Shown in pieces: positions 52,465-59,823 of a stretch of 64,000 nucleotides of DNA (position 1 is the stretch's first letter; every line of letters starts with the position of its first letter). Below the pieces are notes generated by a model. The model was not told the DNA's origin. It was given only the letters and a program-made list of their open reading frames with translations, and did not search any database. The DNA is from Pseudohoeflea sp964511625. GTDB lineage: Bacteria; Pseudomonadota; Alphaproteobacteria; Rhizobiales; Rhizobiaceae. Position numbers and translations under genes: made by a program. The DNA lies in assembly GCA_964511625.1 (NCBI GenBank), contig CAZEJG010000019.1, forward strand, positions 7,740 through 71,739. Direction: 5' to 3'.

Positions 52465-52489
52465 GCCGCGCCCTTAAATCGGGCGCGGC
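52465..52489 (-). promoter_or_regulatory. Hairpin directly before the PaaK-like start codon
   Basis: GCCGCGCCC/GGGCGCGGC (52465-52473 and 52481-52489) form a nine-base GC stem with loop TTAAATC. On the minus strand the stem ends three bases before the ATG, and the only purine-rich ribosome site (AAGGG) lies in its loop and second arm. There is no T run, so it may limit translation or weakly terminate bfr transcripts. Confidence 0.45.
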
Positions 52490-52519
52490 TCGCTGCGCAC
52501 GTCGCTGTGCGATGAAGCT

Positions 52520-53005
52520 TCACTCCCCCTCGTTGGCCGGTGCGGCGTTGAGTTGGCCGTATTTCTTCTCGCCGAGTTGCTCGAGCAGTTCGAGCTGGGT
52601 TTCGAGGAAGTCGATATGGCCTTCCTCGTCGGCCAGCAGTTCCTCGAACAGCTTCATGGTCACGTAGTCGCCCACCTCGTTGCAGATCTCGCGCGACTTC
52701 TTGTAGGAATCGCGCGCTTCGTGCTCGCCGGCGAGGTCGGCTTCCAGCACTTCCTTGAGGTTCTGGCCGATATTCAGCGGCGCCACCGACTGCAGGTTCG
52801 GGTGGCCTTCGAGGAAGATGATGCGTTCGACGAGCTTGTCGGCGTGATGCATTTCCTCGATCGATTCGGCGCGTTCCTTCTTGGCCAGCAGCGTGTAGCC
52901 CCAGTCGTCCAGAAGCCGGTAATGCAGCCAGTACTGGTTGACGGCGCCAAGCTCCAGAAACAGTGCCTGGTTCAGCCGCTCGATGACCTTTTCGTTACCC
53001 TTCAT
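52520..53005 (-). CDS. bfr: Bacterioferritin
   Basis: A 161-residue subunit of the 24-mer heme-containing iron store. All ferroxidase ligands are in the E. coli positions: Glu18, Glu51, His54, Glu94, Glu127, His130 (motifs EEMHHAD and DEEGHIDFLE), and Met52, the axial heme ligand, is present. The start aligns with E. coli Bfr (MKGNEKVIERLNQ). It lies 87 bases downstream of bfd on the same strand, so both probably come from the promoter at 53473-53501. The C-terminus AAPANEGE is slightly longer than in E. coli. Confidence 0.98.
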   Translation of the reverse strand: MKGNEKVIERLNQALFLELGAVNQYWLHYRLLDDWGYTLLAKKERAESIEEMHHADKLVERIIFLEGHPNLQSVAPLNIGQNLKEVLEADLAGEHEARDSYKKSREICNEVGDYVTMKLFEELLADEEGHIDFLETQLELLEQLGEKKYGQLNAAPANEGE

Positions 53006-53092
53006 GGATTGAATGCTCCCTGTTCGCTAATGCCGCCACATTAGCGATGCCGAGCCGCGAGGCAATGCGTTAGATTGACAAGTCGGGAGAAA

Positions 53093-53410
53093 TCAGGCGG
53101 CGCGGATCTTGCGCATGCGCGCCCGCGCTTCCGCCTGCTGCTGCGCCATGCGGTCGTGCTCGGCGCGCAGCCGGCCGACGAAATCCAGAACCGCGGCTTC
53201 CGGCGTCGCCTTCTCGCGGTGCCAGGCCTCGGTGGTCTTGACGATGATGTCCACGACCTTCGGGAAACAGCCGCAGCAGCGGCCGCGCTTGCTCATCGTG
53301 TGATAGACCTGCAACGGCGTGATCAGCCGCCATTCGTCCTCGGCGAGAAGCTCGCGGATGGCGGAGACGATGTCGCGCTCGGCGATGATGTTGCAGTGAC
53401 AGACAAGCAT
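53093..53410 (-). CDS. bfd: Bacterioferritin-associated ferredoxin-like [2Fe-2S] protein
   Basis: A 105-residue protein with the BFD-type fold. The four Cys ligands are in the pattern CHC near the N-terminus (MLVCHCNIIAERDI) and CCGC-like RCCGCFPK about 40 residues later. Bfd delivers electrons to bacterioferritin to release iron. A basic, Arg/Gln-rich helical tail (RAEHDRMAQQQAEARARM) extends the usual ~65 residues. ATG at 53410 starts at the conserved MLVC; the frame is open upstream to 53485. It is followed by bfr, and a good promoter with a palindrome lies 65-120 bases upstream. Confidence 0.9.
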   Translation of the reverse strand: MLVCHCNIIAERDIVSAIRELLAEDEWRLITPLQVYHTMSKRGRCCGCFPKVVDIIVKTTEAWHREKATPEAAVLDFVGRLRAEHDRMAQQQAEARARMRKIRAA

Positions 53411-53472
53411 GCCCGGTACCCGGAATATCAACAGGCCGGCAAATGGCCGGCCCGAGGTGAGAAGCCGTGGTG

Positions 53473-53501
53473 AAAATACGCTCACGCTAAACAGGAGTCA
53501 A
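53473..53501 (-). promoter_or_regulatory. bfd-bfr promoter
   Basis: On the minus strand TTGACT (53501-53496) and TATTTT (53478-53473) are separated by exactly 17 bases, 63 bases before the bfd start. Both boxes match the sigma-70 consensus at four or more positions. Confidence 0.65.
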
Positions 53502-53508
53502 ACTCTCT

Positions 53509-53529
53509 AGTTTGGAGTGATTCCAAACT
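53509..53529 (-). promoter_or_regulatory. Irr-box (ICE)-like palindrome upstream of bfd-bfr
   Basis: The inverted repeat AGTTTGGA-N5-TCCAAACT ends seven bases upstream of the -35 box. Its core matches the iron-control element TTTAGAA-N3-TTCTAAA of Hyphomicrobiales at 11 of 14 fixed positions. Irr is known to act on bfr/bfd genes in this order; the match is inference from pattern. Confidence 0.5.
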
Positions 53530-53602
53530 GCGAATCGGCGCTGTACTCGTGTTAACGACATTGTTGTATACGAGCCCGCGAACAGTGATTCCGGAGAATG
53601 CG

Positions 53603-55852
53603 ATGGCGGACAATCTCGCCCTGACACCGATCATCCTGTGCGGCGGCGCCGGCTCGCGGCTCTGGCCCATGTCTCGGGATTCCAAGCCGAAGCAGTTCCA
53701 TCGGTTCATCAACGACAAGACGCTTCTGGTCAACACGCTCGAACGCGTGGCCTACAAGGGCAGGGGGCTGACCTATCTTCCCGCCCGCATCGTCGGTGGC
53801 CTCGGGTTCGAGGAGCAGCTGGTCGAGCAGGGAGAGACCGGCTCCACGGAGGTGGAGCGCTATGTGCTCGAGCCCATGATCCGCGACACCGCACCGGCGA
53901 TCGCCGCCGCCGTCGCCGACATCGCGCTCTCCGATCCCGAGCGCATCGTCCTCATATTGCCCTCCGACCACGAGATCCCCGATCACGCTGCCTTTCACCG
54001 GGTCATCCGCACCGGTGCGGAAGCGCTGCGCGAGCGCGGCGGCGTCATGACCATCGGCATCGCCCCGACCAGGCCGGAGACTCAATACGGCTATATCGAA
54101 CGCGGCGAGGGCGACGGTCCTGTCTACGACGTGCTGCGGTTCCGCGAAAAACCAGATCTCGGCACCGCCAAGCAGTTCATCCGTTCCGGGCGCTACTTCT
54201 GGAACGGCGGCATCTTCATGTTCCGCACCGGCGACATGGCCGCCGAACTCGAACGCCAGCAGCCCGACGTCTGGAGACAGGCGAAACTGGCCGTCGAGAA
54301 AGCGGTCGTTGCCGGCAAGTGCGTCCGTCTCGACGCCGAGGCTTTTGCGGCGGCGCCGAAGATCTCCATCGATTATGCGGTCATGGAAAACGCGACACGC
54401 ATCAGCGTCGTCGAGGCGTCGTTCGACTGGAGCGATCTGGGCTCCTGGACCCAGCTGCACGAGGCTTCCAGTCGCGACGAGCACGGCAATGCCTGTTTCG
54501 GCGAGGTGTTGGCGATCGACGTGCGCAACAGCTATCTCCGCTCCGAGGACAGGCTGCTCGCCATCGCCGGTCTCGATGATCTCGTCGTCGTCTCCCAGCC
54601 CGATGCGCTGCTGATCACCCACCGCGACCGTTCCTACATGGTCAAGAACCTCGCCGAACAGGTCAGGAAGATCGACTGGCCGCCGCTCGCCGTGGCCCAT
54701 TCTGGCCGTCCGGTCCCCTCGCTCGACTTCATCCGCAAATGGCTGTTCGAAAGCGCCCTGCCGCTCTGGTCGACAGCCGGTATCGATCTGGTCAATGGCG
54801 GGGTTCACGAAGCGCTCCGTCATGACGGCACGCCGGCCGATCTCGGCTTCAAGCGGCTCCGGGTGCTCGCCCGCCAGATATACTGTTTCTCCCATGCGGC
54901 CATGCTTGGCTGGTCGGACGGATCGGACACCGTTCTCCACCATCTCTTCGACACGCTGACCGGCACCGGCTGGCATGCCGACGGCGGCTGGATCCATACC
55001 TTCAAGACCGATGGTTCGGTGCTCGACGACCAGCGCGACACCTACGACCAGTTCTTCGTCCTCTTCGCGCTCGCCTGGCTGTGGCGCGCCACCGGCTGGC
55101 CGGAAGCAAAGGAGTGGGCCGAGCGCACGGTCGACTTCGTCGACCGCGAGCTCGCCGACACCGTCCATGGCGGCTATCTCGAATCCACTCGGCCCGCCGA
55201 TTATCGCCGCGCCAATCCGCACATGCATGCGCTCGAGGCTTTTCTCGCCTGGTACGAGGCGACCGGCGACGAGGCCTATCTCGATCGCGCGAAAGGCATG
55301 GTGGCGCTGTTCCGCGAGCGCTTTTTCGATCATGAGACGTGGAGCGTGACGGAGTATTTCGCGCCGGACTGGTCGCCCTGCGTCGACCGGGACGCGGAAA
55401 TCGAGCCGGGCCATCACTACGAATGGATCTGGCTGCTTCTCCGCTACGGCGAGCTGACGGGCGACACCCAGGTCCGCGACTATTGCCGCAAGCTCTACGC
55501 CACGAGCCACGCCTTCGGCCATGCCCGGGGAACGGACGCGGTCTGCGACCGGATGGCGCCGGACGGCTCCAACATGTCCGGGACCTCCCGCCTCTGGCCA
55601 CAGACCGAAGCGCTGAAGGCGGGGCTGCGTGCCCGCCTGGACGGCCTGCCCGGAGACGAGACGCTGTTCATCCGCATGCTCGACGTCATCTTCAACCGTT
55701 ACCTCGTCACCCCGGTCGAGGGCGGCTGGTTCGATCAGCTCGACGCCAGAGGCCGGGTGATCTCGTCCGACATGCCGACGAGCACGTTCTACCATGTGTT
55801 CTGCGCACTGGTGGAATATCTCGACTTCCAGAAGAAGCAGGCAAGCGCCTGA
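53603..55852 (+). CDS. Mannose-1-phosphate guanylyltransferase fused to AGE-family isomerase
   Basis: A 749-residue fusion. Residues ~1-350 are a GDP-mannose pyrophosphorylase (ILCGGAGSRLWPMSR, then SKPKQF; FREKPDLGTA; YFWNGGIFMF) that makes GDP-mannose from mannose 1-phosphate and GTP. Residues ~367-745 are an N-acylglucosamine 2-epimerase/mannose isomerase (AGE) domain with its alpha6/alpha6 barrel motifs HALEAFLAWYEATGD, EPGHHYEWIWLLLRYGE and RLWPQTEALKAG. The usual C-terminal cupin of bifunctional ManC (phosphomannose isomerase) is absent and the AGE domain sits in its place, so it may supply mannose 6-phosphate from fructose 6-phosphate. GGAGAA precedes the ATG at 53603. Phosphomannomutase follows. 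Confidence 0.92.
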   Translation: MADNLALTPIILCGGAGSRLWPMSRDSKPKQFHRFINDKTLLVNTLERVAYKGRGLTYLPARIVGGLGFEEQLVEQGETGSTEVERYVLEPMIRDTAPAIAAAVADIALSDPERIVLILPSDHEIPDHAAFHRVIRTGAEALRERGGVMTIGIAPTRPETQYGYIERGEGDGPVYDVLRFREKPDLGTAKQFIRSGRYFWNGGIFMFRTGDMAAELERQQPDVWRQAKLAVEKAVVAGKCVRLDAEAFAAAPKISIDYAVMENATRISVVEASFDWSDLGSWTQLHEASSRDEHGNACFGEVLAIDVRNSYLRSEDRLLAIAGLDDLVVVSQPDALLITHRDRSYMVKNLAEQVRKIDWPPLAVAHSGRPVPSLDFIRKWLFESALPLWSTAGIDLVNGGVHEALRHDGTPADLGFKRLRVLARQIYCFSHAAMLGWSDGSDTVLHHLFDTLTGTGWHADGGWIHTFKTDGSVLDDQRDTYDQFFVLFALAWLWRATGWPEAKEWAERTVDFVDRELADTVHGGYLESTRPADYRRANPHMHALEAFLAWYEATGDEAYLDRAKGMVALFRERFFDHETWSVTEYFAPDWSPCVDRDAEIEPGHHYEWIWLLLRYGELTGDTQVRDYCRKLYATSHAFGHARGTDAVCDRMAPDGSNMSGTSRLWPQTEALKAGLRARLDGLPGDETLFIRMLDVIFNRYLVTPVEGGWFDQLDARGRVISSDMPTSTFYHVFCALVEYLDFQKKQASA

Positions 55853-55879
55853 ACGGCGCACATCACAGGGAGAGGTTAC

Positions 55880-57292
55880 ATGGCGGCGCAATTCGGAACC
55901 AGCGGCCTTCGCGGCCTCGTCGCAGAACTCGATGATGGCACGGCAGCGGCACACACCGCAGCCTTCCTTCGCCACCTGAAGGCGGCCGGAAAGGTCAAGA
56001 AAGGCGACAGCGTCTATTTCGGCCAGGACCTCCGGCCGTCGAGCGCCGAGATCGCCGCCCAGTGCATGGCCGCCGTCGAGGACGACGGGCTGGAGCCGGT
56101 CGATTGCGGCGCGCTGCCCACCCCGGCGCTCGCGGCTTTCGCCATGGCGCGCCATGCGGCATCGATCATGGTCACCGGTTCGCATATCCCGGCCGATCGC
56201 AACGGCGTGAAATTCTACCGGCCGGACGGCGAGATCGACAAGGGAGACGAGGCAGCCATCGCATCTGGCGTTCCCTCCATCGACCGCGCGTCCATGCGCT
56301 GGACACCGCATCACCGCCCGCTCGACCAGTCCGGCGAGGCCATCGCCGCTTTCGTCGACCGGTACCGTGGGGCGCTTGCGGATGGCGCTCTGGCCGAACG
56401 CCGCATCGGCGTCTACGAGCATTCCACCGTCATCCGCGACCTGCTCGCCGTCATTCTCGCGCCCACCGGCGCCGAACTCGTGTCCATCGGCCGCTCCGAC
56501 GTCTTCGTCCCCGTCGACACCGAGGCGGTCTCGGACCAGACCCGCGCACGGATCCGTGCCTGGAAGGAGCGTTATGCCCTCGACGCGCTGATCTCGGCTG
56601 ACGGCGATGCCGACCGCCCGCTGATCGCCGACGAGACCGGCGAGGTCATCCGCGGCGACGTCCTCGGCCTCCTCGTCGCGCGCCTGCTCGAAGCCGATGT
56701 GGCGGTCACCCCGGTCACATCCAATTCAGGTATCGAACGGCATCTCCGCGCCCGCGTCCTGCGCACGCGCGTCGGCTCGCCCTTCGTGATCGCGGGCATG
56801 CAGTCGGCGGCAAAGGAGGGGGCAGGGAAGATCATCGGCTTCGAGGCCAATGGCGGCGTTCTGACCGCCTCTCCCTTCACGCTCGGAACTGCCGATCTGG
56901 CTCCGCTTCCGACGCGCGACTGCGTGTTGCCGCTCCTGTGCGCGTTAGCCGCCTCGATCGCTGCGGGCAGCAAGCTCTCTGCCGTCGTCGCCGAACTCGC
57001 CCTTCCTGTCGCGGTCAGCGGCCGGATCGAGGATTTTCCGTCCGAGAGGGGTCGCGATCTGGTCGCCTCGCTGACGGCCGATGCGCCGTTCCGCGACCGT
57101 TTCCTCGAGCCCATCGGCACACTGGCGGCGATCGACACGACCGACGGTCTGCGCATGTCGCTTGCCGACGGCCGCATCCTCCACCTCCGCCCCTCGGGCA
57201 ATGCCCCCGAAATGCGGGTCTATGCGGAAGCGTCGACCGCAGACGAAGCCGAAGCCCTCGTGGCAGCCGCCATCGAACGCATTCTCGCCTGA
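55880..57292 (+). CDS. Phosphomannomutase/phosphoglucomutase family protein
   Basis: A 470-residue alpha-D-phosphohexomutase converting mannose 6- to mannose 1-phosphate. Domain 1 begins FGTSGLRGLVAEL, the phosphoserine loop is VTGSHIPADRNGVKFY, the metal loop is ISADGDADRPLIAD, and the phosphate clamp is LRPSGNAPEMRVYAEA, all in order. It starts 27 bases after the ManC-AGE gene with AGGGAGAGG upstream, so both genes form one operon that makes GDP-mannose from hexose phosphate. A phosphoglucomutase or phosphoglucosamine mutase activity cannot be excluded, but the GSHIP loop and neighbour favour mannose. Confidence 0.92.
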   Translation: MAAQFGTSGLRGLVAELDDGTAAAHTAAFLRHLKAAGKVKKGDSVYFGQDLRPSSAEIAAQCMAAVEDDGLEPVDCGALPTPALAAFAMARHAASIMVTGSHIPADRNGVKFYRPDGEIDKGDEAAIASGVPSIDRASMRWTPHHRPLDQSGEAIAAFVDRYRGALADGALAERRIGVYEHSTVIRDLLAVILAPTGAELVSIGRSDVFVPVDTEAVSDQTRARIRAWKERYALDALISADGDADRPLIADETGEVIRGDVLGLLVARLLEADVAVTPVTSNSGIERHLRARVLRTRVGSPFVIAGMQSAAKEGAGKIIGFEANGGVLTASPFTLGTADLAPLPTRDCVLPLLCALAASIAAGSKLSAVVAELALPVAVSGRIEDFPSERGRDLVASLTADAPFRDRFLEPIGTLAAIDTTDGLRMSLADGRILHLRPSGNAPEMRVYAEASTADEAEALVAAAIERILA

Positions 57293-57314
57293 CCGTATAC
57301 GCAGAACTGCCGGT

Positions 57315-57563
57315 TCACCGGCCAGAGCTGCGTTGCAGATAGGCGGCGATCGCGGCCACGGAAACGATGCCCGCGATATCGTCTGCGGCCATTTGTCTTC
57401 CCGTCGCGCTCTCGACGGCCAGCATGATGTTGATGTGGGCGATCGAATCCCATTCGGAGAGTGTTTCCAGGCTCGCTTCGTTCTCAACCGAATCGAGGGC
57501 AAGTCCCGTCGCCTGCGCCACGATGGCGCGGGCCTGATCGAGGGCGTCCTCAGCCGAGTTCAT
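57315..57563 (-). CDS. Acyl carrier protein-like protein
   Basis: An 82-residue acyl or peptidyl carrier. The conserved Ser for 4'-phosphopantetheine is in LSEWDSIAHINIML, where DSL of most carriers is DSI. Helices 1 and 4 (EDALDQARAIVAQAT and SVAAIAAYLQR) fit the four-helix fold. The start at 57563 overlaps the end of the GNAT gene by 14 bases. It is probably loaded by the AMP ligase two genes upstream and unloaded by the GNAT enzyme, which is inference from gene order. It is distinct from the fatty-acid AcpP, which is more acidic. Confidence 0.85.
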   Translation of the reverse strand: MNSAEDALDQARAIVAQATGLALDSVENEASLETLSEWDSIAHINIMLAVESATGRQMAADDIAGIVSVAAIAAYLQRSSGR

Positions 57564-58143
57564 GACGCCATTCCTCGATCTTGTCCGCGAGCCGTTCGCG
57601 GCGGATCGAGAAGAGCACATAGTCAGCCGGTTCATTGCGAAACTCGTCGAGTTTCATCATGTACATCGTGCCCGTGTGTTCCATTCCCAACTTCCGGTGG
57701 TTGAGGATGGAGGCGAAGTTGCGGCTGTGGACCTGTGAGGAGAACTGGCGGACGCCGGCATGATCGTAGAAGGCGACGAACAGGGCTTTCCGGGTCTCTA
57801 TCACCACGCCACGCCCCCACCATCGCTTGTCGAAGATCATCACCTCGCAACCGGCGGTCCGGTATCCGATCATGCCGGTCCTGTGGTAGCCGATGGTCTC
57901 GCCCGACGCCCTGTCGATTATGGCATGGGCGAAACGCGTGCGGCCGTTGAGGCGTCGAATCCGCCTCCAGGTCCGCCAGGCGCTCGGCGCTTCCGCCTCC
58001 TGAAGGAACAGTCCGCGCAGTTCCGCATCGGCCATGGCGCGACGCTGCATCAGGAACAATCGCATCCGTGAGACCGGCCGCAGCTCGAAGCGTGGCGTGA
58101 AGAGAGGTTTTCCGAGCGCGGGAATCGGTTTGCCGCGCGCCAT
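57550..58143 (-). CDS. GNAT-family acyltransferase
   Basis: A 197-residue protein with a GNAT fold: the strand GCEVMIFDKRWWGRGVVIET includes the acyl-CoA loop (WGRGVV) and HSRNFASILNHRKLGMEHTG is motif B. The basic N-terminus (MARGKPIPALGKPLFTPRFE) is unusual and may bind lipid or carrier. It sits between an AMP ligase gene (three bases upstream) and a carrier-protein gene (14-base overlap). The likely acyl donor is therefore the carrier-bound acyl group rather than acetyl-CoA. Acceptor unknown. Confidence 0.85.
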   Translation of the reverse strand: MARGKPIPALGKPLFTPRFELRPVSRMRLFLMQRRAMADAELRGLFLQEAEAPSAWRTWRRIRRLNGRTRFAHAIIDRASGETIGYHRTGMIGYRTAGCEVMIFDKRWWGRGVVIETRKALFVAFYDHAGVRQFSSQVHSRNFASILNHRKLGMEHTGTMYMMKLDEFRNEPADYVLFSIRRERLADKIEEWRHELG

Positions 58144-58146
58144 GGC

Positions 58147-59580
58147 TCACCTCCCTGCCGCACCGAGAACGCTCTCGCGCACCGCCGCCCGTACGATCTT
58201 GCCACGTTCGTTGCGCGGAATGCTGTCCACCGCCACGAGCTTGACCGGCACGGCTTCCGCTCGCACCTCCCCGCGGCACCAGCGCCGGATTTCGGACAGA
58301 TCGACAGTGGCGCCTGCCCGCAGCACCAATGCCGCCGCAACCGCTTCACCGGCGGCCGCGTCGTCGATCCCGAAGGCGCACGCTTCCTCGACGTCCGGAT
58401 GGCGCTCGAGCATCATGTCGATCTCCTCGGCGAGGATCTTGATCCCGCCGCGGTTGATCTCCGTTTTCATCCGGCCGACGAGCGTCAGCGCGCCGTGCGC
58501 GTCGAGTTCGCCGATATCGCCGGTCCTGAACCAGGAGCCGTCGAAAGCCGCACGGTTCAGACTTTCGCTGCCGCTGTAGCCGAGCATGATCGACGGCGAG
58601 GAGACCAAGACCTCGCCGCGGCCGTGGTCGTGAACCCGGCCCGCCTCGTCGCGAACGGCGTAGCGGCCTCCCCAGATGTGCCCGACATGGCCGTCTCGGC
58701 CGGCCGCTTCGTCGAGCCGGGCGCCTCCGATCCAGTTGGCCGTCTCCGTCATGCCGAACATGTTGTAGACCTCGCCGGTGCCGCTCCAGTCGGCGATCGA
58801 ACGCCAGATGTCGGCGGAAAGCGGCGCCGAACCGACATGCACGCGCCACAGCGTTCCACTGCGCGGAGGGGTCGCACGCAGCGCCATGCGCCAGAAGCTC
58901 GGCACCGAACTCATGAAAGCGATGCGGTGCTCGTCGATCGTTGTTCCCAATTTGCCGATCTCTGCCGGTTGCGGCCCGTTGAGCAGGTGAAGATTTCCGC
59001 CCGCCATCAATGGCGTCAGGCAGTTGCCGATCAATCCGTGACCGAAGAACACCGGCAACACGCAGAGGCTTCTTTGCAGGGGCGCGGCGCCGATATGGGC
59101 GATGTTGAGCGCAACGCGCGCGGCCAGCGAGCGTGGCGAATGCAGAATGCCCTTCGGCGTCCCTGTCGTGCCGGAGGTCATCATCATCAGGCAAGGTGCA
59201 TCGGCCCCCAACGGACGTGGCTCCGCCGACCCCGCGCGCGCCCCGTCCACCCGCTCGGCCACGCCGCCGTCGCTGATCCAGCCGGCCGCATCTGAATGCG
59301 CAATCACGTTCCGGCGCTCCGGCGGGGCCAGTCCGGGATTGACCATAACCGCCATCCGTCCAGCGCCCCACACCGCAAACAGCGAGATCAAAGCCTCGAC
59401 GCCCTCGGCTTCGCCGACGACGACCGGCCCCGGACGCTCGTTGAATGCTTCGACAATCTGCCGCGCGCGGCGCGCTGCGGCCTTTCGAATGTCATCGCGG
59501 GTGAAATGCCGGCCGCGACGCAGGTCGGTCATGGCCGAGGAGCGTGGGAACTGGTCGAGGAAGGGGACCGGAGATGTCAT
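58147..59580 (-). CDS. AMP-dependent acyl/aryl ligase
   Basis: A 477-residue ANL-superfamily enzyme. A3 is MMMTSGTTGTPKGILHS, A5 is YNMFGMTETANW, A7 is SWFRTGDIGELDAHG, A8 is LVGRMKTEINRGGIKILAEE and the A10 Lys is in RNERGKIVRAA. It activates a carboxylic acid as acyl-AMP, probably for transfer to the carrier protein two genes downstream. The N-terminal ~50 residues are short relative to typical fatty-acyl ligases, and residues 160-300 (PVFFGHGLIGNCLTPLMAGG) resemble small-acid ligases. ATG at 59580 has GAGG 12 bases upstream. The substrate is unknown. Confidence 0.87.
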   Translation of the reverse strand: MTSPVPFLDQFPRSSAMTDLRRGRHFTRDDIRKAAARRARQIVEAFNERPGPVVVGEAEGVEALISLFAVWGAGRMAVMVNPGLAPPERRNVIAHSDAAGWISDGGVAERVDGARAGSAEPRPLGADAPCLMMMTSGTTGTPKGILHSPRSLAARVALNIAHIGAAPLQRSLCVLPVFFGHGLIGNCLTPLMAGGNLHLLNGPQPAEIGKLGTTIDEHRIAFMSSVPSFWRMALRATPPRSGTLWRVHVGSAPLSADIWRSIADWSGTGEVYNMFGMTETANWIGGARLDEAAGRDGHVGHIWGGRYAVRDEAGRVHDHGRGEVLVSSPSIMLGYSGSESLNRAAFDGSWFRTGDIGELDAHGALTLVGRMKTEINRGGIKILAEEIDMMLERHPDVEEACAFGIDDAAAGEAVAAALVLRAGATVDLSEIRRWCRGEVRAEAVPVKLVAVDSIPRNERGKIVRAAVRESVLGAAGR

Positions 59581-59733
59581 GCGGTCTGTACACCTCTGGC
59601 GCTCGCGTGGAGACATTCTGCGCGCCGATCTATCCCTTGAACGATAGGGCAAACCGGGCCGGCCGCAAGTCCTGGAGTGAAGGCGTTGTCGCTCCATTCG
59701 GTTTTCAGCCCAGGATCTATCGCCGCGAAGACG

Positions 59734-59769
59734 AAAAAACCGGCCGCTTCGATATCGAAGCGGCCGGTT
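59734..59769 (-). terminator. Rho-independent terminator of the chemoreceptor gene
   Basis: A perfect 32-base palindrome with outer arms AACCGGCCGCTTCG (59738-59769) is followed on the minus strand by six Ts. It lies 55 bases after the chemoreceptor stop. Confidence 0.93.
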
Positions 59770-59823
59770 CTCAGTGTGGAGCCTTTCAGGAAACCGCGGA
59801 TGCGGCATCCGGGGTCGGCTGGA

